Notes under the pieces: generated by a model
What the model was told of the DNA's origin: nothing
The model's input: the letters and a program-made list of their open reading frames with translations, nothing else
Databases searched by the model: none
Assembly: GCA_033065855.1 (NCBI GenBank)
Contig: JAVXUO010000708.1
Coordinates: forward strand, 210,001 to 274,000
Reading direction: 5' to 3'
Source of the DNA: Escallonia rubra
Lineage: Eukaryota; Streptophyta; Magnoliopsida; Escalloniales; Escalloniaceae
Length of the DNA: 64,000 bases
Made by a program: the position numbers and the translations under genes
Part shown: positions 44,223-62,247 of the stretch, piece after piece
Layout: every line of letters begins with the position of its first letter
Position numbering within the stretch: the first letter of the stretch is position 1

Positions 44223-45640
44223 CTTGGTGCTCTGAAATCCGTTTTATTGGAGTGTCTTTCTTATTGTTATAGTTGAAGATTTTTTGAATAAGTATAGGCT
44301 TTAAAAAAAAAATTAATAACCAATACTTGGCCCGTGATCTCTTTTACAGTATATGAATACGATAATGTATGAAGCGAGACCAAATAGAAATTCATCAATC
44401 GTTTGGCTGATCTAGTAGATTTCGACTATAATGGACTTAGTTTCTCCTTATATCTTCCCTTCTACGACTTAGCACTCAAAAAACTACATCATGTGAGGGA
44501 AAGATATTCAAAATTGCTTTCTGATGCACGGCCAAGAAACGAGATTATTACTTGGTCAAATCTTTCTCTTTCTTGATCTGTTCACAAGGCTGAGAGGGAT
44601 TCAAAAGGGTCCTTTTCTAGTTACAATAGGCTTCGAGAATCATTACGTTATCTCATAATTAGTCATAACCTTATTCAGAGTATTAATTACATTGAATACC
44701 TATACCTCATAATTTGGTTCAAGCCCTTAGTACTACCAATTTATTGTAGTTTTGAAATATTTATATTTAACCCTTAATTGCCCAATTCATAACCTTGATT
44801 TAATAATTTAAATTAATCTTTCTAGTGATATACAATATATATTACTAAAAGACTTGACTAAGTTTCATGATCAACAATAAAGTAAACCTAAAAGAGAATA
44901 TCATATTTTCAAAAGAAAATGTAAGACTTCATGAAAATATATTAAGTTGTCAACATTTTTTTGCACATACTACTATCTCAAAATTATGGATTTTCACATA
45001 CGATTATTAATACGAAAAATATATTATTAGACAGTAACACCATAAAGTAATATTCGTGGTAATCCCGATCAATGAATTATGAACGATGACCAATACATTC
45101 ATGGTCAAACCATCTTATTAAGCATCACAACTTACTATATGATTTTATTTAAAATCATCTAAGGTTGTTAACATAGTTATTTTATTATACGTTTTGCATG
45201 AATTGTATATTCCTTGTATATACATCTTTATACACATATATATAGAACAAAAGAATAACATACATGATCAGTTAATGACACATGCAATATTACTAAATTC
45301 AGAAGTAGCGTGAATTTAATAATAAAATTTTGGGAATTATCACTACATGGCCAATCAATAATTTAGATCACCCTGTGATACCACAACTCATTCTTTGTCA
45401 AGGGTCTCTTATTAGAAATGAATCAGAAGGAGAAGTCTACAAAGGAGCTTTGTACCCACTTTTTTTTTTTAAGATTTCATTTTCCAAGAGAAAAACTACC
45501 GTGAGCTAGGAGGGTGTGCTCGAAACTTTCCCTACATTCTTGGTGCATAAATTCCATCTTACTAATATCCTTTTTTGTTTAATGACCGATTTATGGTTTT
45601 TATTGGGTAAAATGATTGCTTTTGAAGTTAAAAAAGGTAC

Positions 45641-45642
<2 letters not shown>

Positions 45643-45710
<68 letters not shown>
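45643..45710. repeat. (TA)n microsatellite, about 34 units
   Basis: Uninterrupted TA run; the predicted peptides rich in YI across it are artefacts. Confidence 0.98.
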
Positions 45711-45712
<2 letters not shown>

Positions 45713-46100
45713 AACCATTAAAAAACTAGACAGAAGGAATTTTAATTAACTTTTTAATGACCTGTTGATGACCATCTAATGGAAGCTGTAAAGAACTTGA
45801 TTTCGCTATTTAATTGGTAACAAAAAGTTCATAAAGGATGTTAGGGCATATGGGTTTAAACATCGTGCATGGTGCTCTTTTTTTTTTTTTTTGTTTAAAG
45901 TGCCTTTTACAAAAGATGAATTAAAAACACAAGTGTTACTTTTGTGTTATGGGTACAAATAAATGTATTGAAAATGCTATTCCTATCGGCTTATATGTTT
46001 TTCACACCCTTTTCAGCCGCAAATAAGGTGATGGATCAGCTTACTCGCAGGTGTATATAATGTGTCCCTAAATATATACGTATGCATGAATACATTTGTA

Positions 46101-46121
46101 TGTGTGTGTGTGTGTGTGTGT
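46101..46121. repeat. (TG)10 microsatellite
   Basis: TG run within a TATG-rich stretch. Confidence 0.95.
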
Positions 46122-46853
46122 CTATATCTATGTATGTATATATTTATATTACAAGGAACTAAGATTTTACTGGTCAGATTCCCTAGGATCGTGACAGGTA
46201 CATAGAAAAGTAGTTTGATAATATTTTCCGTTCAAAACATCTGTGCAATTTAACCCAAATTTCATTATCTCAAACTTTGGGAGGACAAGTTTTGTGCTTG
46301 TGATTTTATTGATATTAACTATTTTATTTGCTTTACAAAAGTTACAAACGTACGTATGTGTATGTATGGATGCACATGTATGTGGGTGCTTATACACCAG
46401 TTTATATGAACGAACACTTTGTGAGTGAATTGCTTCCTTCTTTCTAGCTCAAAAGGCCATAAGGAGTACACTCCCATAAAATATTAATCAAGGCCATCCC
46501 AAAGATTATGGTTTTACCATATATGCCTTTCGTTAAAAGATGATTGTACGATAAAGATGCTTCTAACTTCGCTATTTATGCCATGAGGTAATGATTCATC
46601 TGGCGCTAAGAAGACCGTAAGGTCGAAGAAAGATAATCAATCATTGAGCAGTTCACTTCAGGCCAAATAATGGGCAAAAAAAAAGGGGAGGAAATATCTC
46701 CATTTCGTGTAACCACGTAACTAGATAACCTGAAATCACAAGAATCCTATAAAGTGATTCTAACTTAGCACCTTCCGAGTGCGATTTGAGAAGAGTTGCT
46801 TGTTGGAGAGTTATTGTGTATAGAAATTGTGTGCTCATTCAGAACCACACACA

Positions 46854-47461
46854 CAGGGGCAGATCCAGGAAGTCTAACCAAGGGACCAAAAAGTCATAAA
46901 AAAAATTAACGACTAACATAAAAGAATTCACGTCATGATTGAATAGTTTAAAATGCAAAATAAATTGCTCAATTTGACTAATAATCATATAATTTCACTA
47001 TTCATAGTGATTTATTTAACTTAAGAAAGTTAGTCAATAACAAACTACTAATCTTACATGAAAGAAACTTAATTCTTATTGTATATATGTATTACGAATG
47101 AAATTATCAATTGTATGATGATAATAGTCACATATAAGTTAACATACTATAAGAATTTAAAGTAAAAAAGAAAAAAAGAACTAAGCTTGATCTATTAGTG
47201 TTTCCTTTATAATTTGGAGATTTAGAAATTGGAAGAATGAAAATAAATAAGGGAACGAGAAAAATAAAGAATACGATGGCCGGTGGCACAAAAAGTAAAA
47301 AATAAAAGAAAATGAAATCTAATACATTAATATATAATATGGTGGCATTTTAGTAAATATTTTAAACATAATTATCCATGACTTAAAACAACTAAAAAAA
47401 ATTCTCTGGGAGGGTGCCATGCCTGCACAACCCCCCCCCCCCCAATGCTTGTGCTCCGCGG
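46854..47461. mobile_element. Degenerate hAT-like element
   Basis: The left end CAGGGGCAGATCCAGG is of the CAGGGGCGGATCCAG type. The right end near GTGCTCCGCGG is a poor complement. CACACACA flanks both sides (46846-46853, 47462-47469), which could be an 8-bp duplication or simple repeat. The interior is AT-rich and non-coding with a C15 run. Confidence 0.4.
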
Positions 47462-47469
47462 CACACACA

Positions 47470-48480
47470 TATATCACATTCCAAATACGTAAAATAATAT
47501 AAGATCATTTTCACTGCAAACAAAAGTGAGTGAAAACAGGTAGAAATGGCATGGTCTATCAAGTCGAAAAATGATATTCATATTCATGTAATCTTAACTT
47601 GCTTATGATACACAAGTTACAAAAAAGGTACAATTGTATATGAAGGTCCATTTTCCGTGTTTTAAACCATCGGAAAAAACACTCCTTGGGTCGCATTCTT
47701 TGAGGGTTGTATATGTGTTTCATGTATAAATGATTCAAAAAGTTTGGGGGGTGTCAATTCAGTTACCTAAACATTGATGTATCTATCAAACAAAATGTCA
47801 TTTTGATCACGAAATTTCGAAATGGTCTTGGACTATAGTCACGTGATGCACTTTGTAAAAGTAAATTATCGGTTACACTCTTCTTGACCCGAATCTAATA
47901 GTCCAAAAAAGTTTCAATTTTGAAAGTAATCCCACATACCTTAATCAATTTATACCTATTTTAAGCGTAACCCTGTTATATGGACTCTAATAGTCTTCTT
48001 AAAAAGTGGTCCTAAGGTACGAAGGATGTCAATATATTGAAAACATAATTATGTAACACTCGACTTGAATTTTTTTTTTCCAAATAGCAAGTCTATATTT
48101 ATCTTAGCTTTCAGACCAATAAATGCAATCAAAAGAATCCACTGATAATCATCTACCGGATTTCACGATGGTACTTGGATTAAATACTTACCTCCTTTTC
48201 TTTTCGCATTTCATTCCAAAAACTTTGGCTTCAAAAGGAGGTATAAAAGTAAGGAAAAAATTTGGTTGCAACCCGTTGAGAGGAATCTTCCTCCTACTCT
48301 CTTATATAGCGACAATCGATTGTCTCTAAATGTTTATTTAGTGACGCTAAAAAAATACTATTAATAATTATCGTTAAAAATTACTAAGAATATTTAACGA
48401 TTATTATTTATCACTGTACTGTAGACAGGGAGTTAGAATTGAAGGAGGATTCTTGTATTTCGAGCAGTAGCCAAGTTTGT
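47470..48480. other. Upstream region of TAR2
   Basis: AT-rich, non-coding. The segment 48320-48415 (TTTAACGATTATTATT) resembles 32160-32250, suggesting copies of one small dispersed repeat. Confidence 0.4.
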
Positions 48481-49058
48481 TCCAAAAAGGCGAATGTAGA
48501 ACTGGAATACGCAAACATCAACAGAGAGCAGCAGAGAGAGAGTGAGAGAGTGAGTGAGTGAGTGACAGCAGTCTCTCAACTCAACTATTCCCCCTCTCCC
48601 CTTTTTCTAGCTCTCAACACGTATCCTTAAAACTATATATGTATATATGCTGAATCTGGGATTGGATTCACAGAAGGAACAGTTAATCTCGCTCCCAAAT
48701 TCTGCATCGAGAAACGGCGTGGGCGTGATTTCTTGGTTCTCGTGAAAACATCCCCCTGTCGAATTAGCCTTCATTTAATCCACTCTCTTCCCTTGAAGAT
48801 TTTCCCAAGAAAATGCCAATATGTCTGGTTACATCTGTACTTTCCCCTTAATCAGACAAATCCAACCGGCCAGTGTGGACAACTCGGGGTGGTGTTTCAG
48901 AGATTCTACGGGTACCCCAATCTACCAGGAAACCCACTTGCACCCGACAAAACACCCCATCACCCCTTCACTGTTTCTTGTGTTCTTCCTCTGTTTTTCG
49001 TTCTGATTATTGAACTATTGAAGCCCATATTCTCGCCCGCTTTCTCAGGTGAAGAGAA
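48481..49058 (+). promoter_or_regulatory. Probable core promoter / 5' leader of TAR2
   Basis: A GAGAGAGTGAGTGAGTGAG-type tract (48525-48565) is followed by CT-rich sequence and TATATATGTATATATG near 48635, then about 400 bp of less AT-rich leader up to the ATG at 49059. No upstream coding frame joins the gene. The transcription start is not resolved. Confidence 0.35.
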
Positions 49059-54104
<5,046 letters not shown>

Positions 54105-55213
54105 ATGTCTTCAAGGAGATTGGTAGTGAGCCATACATGTTTACGGAAAGACGCAGATATAATCATCTCTGTGATCCTTTAAATGTGAAAGTAATATTTG
54201 AAGGTGCCATCCGTCTTTTCCAGTTTCCATTAGTTGCCTTTCAATGTTCATGTTAATTTGTTCTGTGTGCGAGAACGTGCATGTATGCATAGGATAAGTA
54301 TCCTCTTTGAGTCCCTTTTTGGTTTTAGCAACACGTTAGGTTCTCGCATATGTTAGATATTGATTCGTCACTTGAACCGAAGATTTGTGGGATAAGTTTC
54401 CTGCATTGCTCTTATTTTTCAGCTCGAACGTGGGTTTATGGTTAACCCACCGTGTTTCGTTCCAGTCCCATTGTTGGCAACACATCAGACGAGAGTATAG
54501 ATCGGTCAACTGAAAGGGAGATTTGTAGTATAAAAGTATCCTGCATTGCTGTTTTCTTTCAGGTCGGAGGTGCTCAGAAACAAAATTTTCACTGAATGAT
54601 AGGCTCAGAAACACTTGGTTGTGCATATATTTGCACCCGCACTGTTGCCTGGAAATCGATATATACGATTCAAACTTACAGCCACATCAGTTTTCAACAC
54701 ATGGTGATGTCCAGCATCAACATTAACCATATCACAGGACAATTTGGAATTATTGCCCAAGAAAGAAAACTTGAGGCATACCATAAGACTAAACAGGTCG
54801 CTAAATAGCATCCAATCGCAAGACTTGTATCATACCGCGGAAATCATTTGTAAACTTCTTTGTTTTGACATTATTGGAAAGCAAGAAAAAGTATATGTCA
54901 ACAAACACCTAGTTGATTCTCCCTCTACACCTACAGCCTGCCACAAAGACCAGTTACGGACAAAAAAAAATGGTATCTTTCATTGTTTCCTCTACGGTGA
55001 AAACAGTTTTTACCATTGATTCTTCTTTTATTGGTACTGTCAAAAATGGAAAAGAAAGACGTATGGGATATTGAGAAGGAAGAACCCTGTGGAGGAGAGA
55101 TTGGATTGCAGGGGTTGAGAAGCAAAGACTAACCAAGACTGGGCGCATGAATCAGCTGAAGTCCTAAACCAAACGCAGTGCTTCAGAGCAGCAACACACA
55201 CTCACCAGCTCTT
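54105..55213. other. Convergent spacer: 3' UTRs of TAR2 (+) and AP1M (-)
   Basis: No coding signal. 55080-55213 is the AP1M 3' UTR by its match to the pseudogene at 42.3 kb. The rest is probably TAR2 3' UTR and spacer. Confidence 0.5.
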
Positions 55214-58200
55214 TCAGATTAGCCTTAATTCATAATCGCCAGCTACTGTTAGGTATCTCACCCATGGAAGTGTCTGGTATCCACTTTTTTCAATAATCTT
55301 GAGAAAACGAACCTGCCAAGTCAAACAGTTGCGTCACATGCGTAGCAGCAATACATAAAAAAGGGCGAGCTTGGAATCACCTGGGCAGCATCATTTTTCA
55401 TGATATGATTGCATAAGAACAGATGTTTGACCTCCCTTACACTGTTTATTAAACTCTTTGTAGAGCATAACGTTCCGGGGTTACTGCGTTGGACTTCATA
55501 TAATAGATAGCTCAGAACTATGGTGATTAATCTTCACTACCATATTTCTTACCCATATTCAGCAATATTACACTCGGGCACTTTTGTCTTCAGATTTGTT
55601 TTATCTAATGCTTCAGAACTTTTCATCTACAAGCATGCTAGATGAAGTAATTAAAAGTCAAGAGAATTAGCATGTTTTTTGCTGGGGAAGTTTTCCACAT
55701 CATGCATCAAAATAGGATGCTTTAAACATCAAATAAATCAAATAAGATTCTCGTAAAGAAAGCCATCAAGATGCACCTGAATTCCTGAGACGGTAAAATA
55801 TGGTATTTCAAACTTCACACGAATAGGAGCTTTCCTGTCAGAAACTGCTTCTTCAGAAGTTACGCTAGGAAGCCTCAACTCTGCCGCTAACATATACTCC
55901 TGCACATATTAGTTAAATGATGATGACAAGGTCAAACACACACAGGTGATCCTCTTACAATAAGCGACTGCAACATTCATCGAGATTTGCGCCCATGTTC
56001 CATACCTTATTACCGGGAAAGGATCTAATCTTCCACAACAATGCATCTTTTTCAGGAGCATATTTAGCACGTCCCATGGATGTACGAACATTAGGATTTG
56101 AAGCATCGCAGGGCACAGGCAACTCAATCTCAACATGGTTAGCAGAGCTGTAACAAAGTTAGCCAGAGCAGCAAAATCAAAGTTCCTTTACTAATTTCTG
56201 AGCAAAAGGATCAAGTGCTTTCTCAAGCGACCACATGGATATGTCATAATCCTTTTAGTGTTTCAGCCTGTGGTTGAAATTCGATAGCATACTAAGGCGT
56301 TAATCCATTCTTTAGAATGGACTCATGGATATGATACCGCGAAGAAGAATAGAGTCCATACATCTACGACAGATCGAAAAATGATAATCACCATGAACCC
56401 TACAAGTTATCCCATCCATTATACAACTTGAATGACTCTGCTGATCCAAGAAATTATCACGGTGATAACAAATATAAACAGATGCCTTATTTTAATTGAT
56501 GCTCAAGACGGTCAAATCTTAAGGGGTTATATATTATATTTCAAAGTAATCCCCTCTGGAGCAAAACAGAGAGTTTAGACTTGGATAAAAACAAGAAGGG
56601 CATACCTACGCTCCTTGAACTGGCTCCGTGCTTTTACCATGATCTCAACTCGACTTCTTGCATGCCTTACAACTTGAGCTTCCACCCATATTAGAGGTTT
56701 CACCTGCAAATTTTTCACATAAAGAGAAACTAACTGGAGCGTTAAGCAGATTAAAAAAAGAACCATTGAGATTGGAGCTTGATTAGTTTTTCACGTAGTA
56801 GTGCAATATTGATTGCCTATTCCACCTCACCATCCAAGAGGAAAAGGTAATGAATAAAAAAAGAATAGAAGCAGCATGCTGCTGTAAGTAGTACATAGAT
56901 GATGAAGTGAACCTGACTACCTGAGTACTGATTCTATACGTCATCAGATCAAATGATCCATCAGGAGGTATGAAAGATATAGTGCGGTCACTATCGAAGC
57001 GAGCCAAACGTACACACCTAACACACGCAGAAGAAAAAAATGTTACAAACCAAAAAATGATGTGGAAAAACAGTCTCAACAGACAAAGAAAAACATTTAT
57101 GCACTCCATGGACTAGAGTATTAATATGCACTAGGTGGCGTACTGATGAAATTTGATGTCATCCAGATCAATGGCTTTTCCTTTTGTCGTTCCACCTTGA
57201 GCCTCCAGCAGAACTCTATCATTAAGACCCAGCTTACACTCGGGCATACCACTGCAGAAGATGAAGCATTAGCTACCAAATCCTCCATGAGAGGAATGCC
57301 TAAATGAAAATCCATAATATTGAATGGTACAAAAAGAACTTTGCTACTGGCACGGCAGGCAACCAAGTGCTACCGGGCATAGTATAACAAGCCACCATGG
57401 TGGTGATGGGTGGGGGGTGAGGGGAGGTGAAGAGGAACAACCAACAAAAAGAAAAAGCCACCTAAGCAATGAAGAGGATACATCTAATTCCAGTGTCGGA
57501 TTGTGTTGGTAAATGGATTAAAGTTTGTAATCAGCCTCTTTTAACTTGACCTGAAAGTTAGTCTATACAAACTACCTGGCCTAGTGGAATCATGTTAAGT
57601 GGATTTGTTATGGTGGATTTGTTTCATTAAAGGGCTCTCAACAATTTCAAAGAACTATAGGCACTTTCAAGTAGTTAGGTGCATTATAGATAGAACTCGA
57701 GAGAGCTAGCTTATGGCTTCTATTATTGATTTTTTGAAGGTTTGAACTTCCCTTCCCTGATAAGTTCAAGTGGGTTGAAGCCCCAGCCAATAATCCTCAA
57801 TGCCCCAGAGTCTTATATGGAAGTTAAAAGGGTTTCTGGGGGAAATAAACTTTAGCGGAAGGGTAAGGGTAACTGCTTATCTTCTTGTGGTTGGACTTCT
57901 CTATGGCTCGGTTTCCCCCTAGGATGGGCATTTTTTCAATTGGAAACTAGGATGGCTTTTGGAAAGCTATAGCAAATGAGTGGATAAATTAAAGTTCTAT
58001 CAGTTTACCTCCTTCTGTTAGTTGTAAATGCATGGCGAGCTAAGTTTTGCTATGATTGGTGGTCAGCTGGTTGCCAGAATTCTTTTTGAGATCTCAGTTA
58101 CCTTGGTTGCTTTGCTTTGTAGTTGATACTGGTGCCCAAGACATGGATTATTTGGTTTCTAGATCAATATGCGTCTTCTCCTGCATGGGGTTCACCATCC

Positions 58201-61200
58201 ACTGAACCACAGGCAAGTGCTTCTTCCTCCCAATTAAGAAATAGGGGTGCTTACAGGCTTAGAAGACAAAAGACAAGCTTTCTTCCTTTGAGCATTACTA
58301 CCTAATTTTTCGAATAGTCTAACCCGAACAAAAGAAAAATATTATGAGAGATTTTTGTAGAAGCACATAACCTTTGATCTATCTCATTCTATCCTATTGA
58401 ACCCTAGCATCCACTTTCTACTTTAGCTCCTTGCTCTTTAATAGTTTTGCTCTTTTATTTACAACATATAAGATTCTACAAAAATGAGTTGCATAGCCTC
58501 ACAGTTCAAAAAGCAACAAGAGCTATGATAGAGTACCAAAAAAAACAAGAGCTATGATAGTTAAAATTTAAGTGCAAACCATAAAGATAAGCAACCATAT
58601 GCTGCTCTTGTTATCCACACAAGCAATATATGGTAGGAAACTTAGATCACGTGCATATCTAAGTCGAGAATCCCTGCTATTGCACTAAAAGGAAATATGG
58701 CAACCCAAATACCTCAAGTATGTTCTCATCTTGATCGCCCCAATAACATCTGAACGGATTATCTGTCCATTGCTATTGACTAATATATTCACGCTTTCAA
58801 CAACGTCCAAAAATACCTGTTTTAAGTATGGAACATAAGGAAAAAACTAATCATGTAACAGCTAAACCATTGAATTGACATAGTAAGAATAGCATTGACG
58901 GAAAATATAAGTTACCTCATTACTGCTATAAAATATTCCTTCACTGCGCCAAGAAACTGCATTTGTTAAAGCCATAGGAGGCCGTTGTGTAACTTCCATT
59001 CTGTAAGCATCAGTCTTGATAAACTCGCTAAGTATATTAGCGTCTGTATACTGAGGGTAACCAAAGTCCATCATTTCGTCAAGTAGTTCATACTGCCAAA
59101 TGTGCAAGTTATATCAGTTTGACAATGTCAAATGCTTGATGACATTTTGTTTCCACAGACACACACATGTAGATGTAATTCTGAATGTTACCACTACTAC
59201 GAAGTTATCCCGTATGGATTCCTCTTCCAACTCTTCAAAATAACACCTAAAAACCTGCATAGAAACATAACCCAAGAATAAGAAACTTGTTTCACAGTAT
59301 CCTCTGGCATAGTATGAGAACTCAAAGGAAGGGATTATAACTGTCAAAACTGCTTACATCAACAACATGGTGTAGAAAGAGGATGAGGCTTGCAGCATTG
59401 CAGTTCTGCCTCGATGCTGTCATCAAGTACACATTGTTGTGTTGTATAAACATGTACGTCACGCCATTGTCATAGCCAACTGGACCTTGAGACTCTACAT
59501 CACACTAAGCAGATCAAAGGACATTTATTAGCACGCAAAAGCCTAAAATAGCCATCATATCTTTCATAAATAATCTGAAGCCATGAAATTTTGTCCAAAA
59601 AAATAGTAAACTAAAGTAAAGCTCACAGCTCCAAACTAGAGATAGGTAGCTAGAAATAAAAGAGTGATATATAATAGTTTGCAACTCAGCACATAAAAAT
59701 TGCCTCTGGTTTGTTTCAATCTTCTCATCATTCCTCATTTTAGTGTAAATACTTGTTTTTCAGAAGTAAATTTCATGCACTCAGCAGAATCAAAAGCTAA
59801 ATCATCAAATACAATAACAATTGTTCCCAACCTACTCTGGCTGCACCCATGGACTCACTGGGGGTCCCAATTTTCATGACACGTCGGCACAATCAACAGT
59901 CAATATTCAGCACTTCCAACAGGTCAAAACATGCACGCTCAAGTCACGTGCACTTTTTACTTTTTCTACATTACTTCGTCACTAAGAAATTCATTTTTGT
60001 GCGACGCCGCATGACGCTGCGACCATCGCATGTCGCCCGTCAGCGCGCCTTGGCACTTGCCCAAGGAGGTTGGCTTTGGCCTTCCCCTTGGGGTTGGCCT
60101 CGGCCTTGGCCTTCCCCTTGGGGTCGGCCTCTGCCTTCCCATGGGGTTGGCCTTGGCCTCCCCATAAGGGTTGGCCTTGGCCTTCCCCCGAGGGTTGGCC
60201 TCCCCCTAGCACATTCACTACTTTTCAAAGGACCATTCATCGTCTGCGACGCTCGTCGCCCGGGCACCATCTTCGCGACGCTCGTCGTCCGTCGCCCGGG
60301 CGCTGTCTTCGCGACGCTCGTCTTCCGTCGCCCGGGCGCTGTCTCCGAGACCCCGTCGCCCGCGCGCCGTCTCTGCAACCCCCGTCGCCCTCGCCCGCTC
60401 GCCGTCTCTGCGACCCCCTAACCGATGCCCGTGCGTCGCACTCCAACACTCCGCCGCGCCCATGCGCCGCGCCACTGATACAGTCGCGCCCCCCAACACA
60501 CTACCACGCACCTTGCGTTGGTTCATCCTTTTAACACACCATGCGCACCTTGCCTTGGTCGTGGAACATGCTTCCACCCACTCTTCGGAGTGTGCAGCAT
60601 CCCGCGGGGATAGGCGACTCCTCCGGACACTATCTCCGCCAAGGAGCTCTAAGTGCTCTGGCATGAAGACTTCCCTTCCGCCAGGTAGACGGCTCCTCCG
60701 GGATGCTACCTCGGCCCGTCGGGTAGACGGCTCCTCCGGGATGCTACCTTGACGCGCTCCGAGTGCTCCGGCACAAGGACTCACCCGCGGGGATAGACGA
60801 CTCCTCCGGGATACTATCTCCGCCAGGGAGCTTTTCAACTCCCCTTCCGCCAGGTAGACGGCTCCTCCAGGATGCTAACTTGACGCGCTCTGAGTGCCTA
60901 GGCACAAGGACTCACCCGTGGGGATAGGCGACTCCTCCGGGACACTATCTCCGCCAGGGAGCTCTAAGTGCTCCGACACGAAGACTCCCCTTCTGCCAGG
61001 TAGACGGCTCCTCCGGGATGCTACCTCGGCCTGCGAGATAGGCGACTCTTCCAGGACACTATCTCCGCCAGGGTGTCTGCGTGACCGGCCTACGTGCTCT
61101 GGCACTGAGGGCTTGCGTCGGCATCCCTAGGGACTATGACCCCCAGGTCACTCCGAGACGGGAGCAGGTCTTCGGAGGACATCGCGCCTAGTTCAACTGG

Positions 61201-62247
61201 CAATTGGGCGTCGGGTCTACCCCACCGCTGCCAGGCCTGTGGGACTCTGCGAGGGCTTGGATTGGTGGCTAGATCAAGGGGGTTCTGTAGCCAAACCGAT
61301 ACTGTGGGAGCCCATCTTTCCAGACAGACAGAGCGACGCTGTGAAGAGCAGACCGGGTGAATATGCGATCCGACAGTCCGTGGAGCACCGGCACCTGTGA
61401 ATCCCTCGGTGACGTGTCACTCCCGGGGAGCGCCATGTGTCAGCTGATGACATCATCATCTCAACCTCTATAAATAGGGGTCATGAGGATTCATTCTTGA
61501 CACTGGAACATTTTGAGGACTTGAACATTTTTCACTTTCTCACTCTAGAATCCTAGAGAGAGAAACATACAGGACCCTGACTCTGGACCTAAGCATCGGA
61601 CTGTGACTGTCGTCGTGTATTCACCATGCGCCATCGCCCTCGCAGCGCTGCCACCTTCAGGCTCTGTCTGGGAAGCCTTGGTCTCTGCACTTACTCCACC
61701 CTTGCTGTGTCCCACATCCACATACTTGGCATCTGACTCGGACTGCATTCCTTGTGGCACCTCCACGTCGACTGCGAACACACTTTCCTTGGCATCAACA
61801 ATGTATTCACACATGCATGTAGAAACAGGCAACATAACTTAATTTAGACAGATCACGTTCAAATATGTATACACTCAATACATGTGCAATTAGGCAATAA
61901 AACTCATTCTAGACAATACATTAGCACATTGAAATACTCAGTACGTATACACTAGACGATTCATTAGTCGTGACGCATACACCAACCGTTGAATACAGAG
62001 TATACACACACACACACATGTACAAATAGGCAGTATAATTCATTTTAGCGATACGGAGTAACACAATGCATCCACACAAGCACGTACAGAATACGCAGTA
62101 CATAATGCACGTTTGTACCTCTTTCTCGAGCAGTTTGGTGAAGAATCGCTCGGCCTGAACGCAGGTTACGTCGCCTCGGTAGTTGCGGCTGATCAAGCAC
62201 CGGCCCTTGATGTCCAGGATGAACAGCGCCGACGCGGCGCCCGCCAT
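55214..62247 (-). CDS. AP1M: AP-1 clathrin adaptor complex mu subunit
   Basis: Minus-strand exons: 62247-62119, 59504-59358, 59254-59192, 59092-58916, 58816-58713, 57251-57144, 57017-56921, 56703-56606, 56147-56006, 55899-55777 and 55312-55214; 428 residues, the same length as Arabidopsis AP1M2/HAP13. The N-terminal longin-like domain (about 1-140) starts [16 protein letters not shown] and includes [35 protein letters not shown] and [20 protein letters not shown]. The mu homology domain (about 165-428) includes [40 protein letters not shown] and [17 protein letters not shown]. It binds YxxPhi sorting signals in cargo at the trans-Golgi network/early endosome. Small departures from the usual sequence: [10 protein letters not shown] near the start and a shortened EGIFYSSNE. 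Intron 1 (2.6 kb) hosts an LTR fragment. Confidence 0.96.
60065..60420. repeat. Short-period GC-rich minisatellites in the LTR fragment
   Basis: First a GGCCTTGGCCTTCCCC-type array (60065-60210), then a CGTCGCCCGGGCG/CGCGACGCTCGTC array (60240-60420). Long open frames on both strands follow from the repeat structure, not from coding. Confidence 0.85.
60590..61100. repeat. Interleaved minisatellite, units of about 50-70 bp
   Basis: Repeated blocks contain ACGGCTCCTCCGGGATGCTA, GGCGACTCCTCCGGGACACT, CTATCTCCGCCAGGGAGCT and AGTGCTCCGGCAC in alternating order, so at least two related units were amplified together. Confidence 0.9.
61815..62057. repeat. Three degenerate repeats near AP1M exon 1
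   Basis: ACATGTNNAANNAGGCAAN-type units with TTCATTTTAG/CTCATTCTAG lie at about 61815, 61879 and 62017. Confidence 0.6.

Larger units (their letters stand above)
42846..46853. other. Long AT-rich gene-free region
   Basis: No gene found on either strand. Besides the hairpin, tandem repeat and microsatellites listed separately, I see homopolymer A/T runs and no sustained coding. Confidence 0.5.
59840..61700 (+). mobile_element. GC-rich LTR-retroelement fragment, probably gypsy-type (fossil)
   Basis: A sharp GC-rich block sits inside AP1M intron 1, opposite to the gene. It begins near GGGGGTCCCAATTTTCATGA, carries tandem minisatellites, and has a TATA box (CTATAAATAGGGG, 61468-61480) followed by a leader-like segment and a CTCTGTCTGGGAAG stretch that resembles the sequence after a gypsy primer site. 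This suggests one LTR plus a little internal sequence. Ends and target duplication are not certain and no polyprotein is present, so it is broken. Confidence 0.5.

Noticed and set aside
45506-45749. Frames with long Tyr-Ile runs
   Set aside because: Translation of the (TA)n microsatellite.
59849-60838. Long open frames on both strands (up to 206 residues)
   Set aside because: Created by GC-rich minisatellites in the LTR fragment; peptides are repetitive and domain-free.
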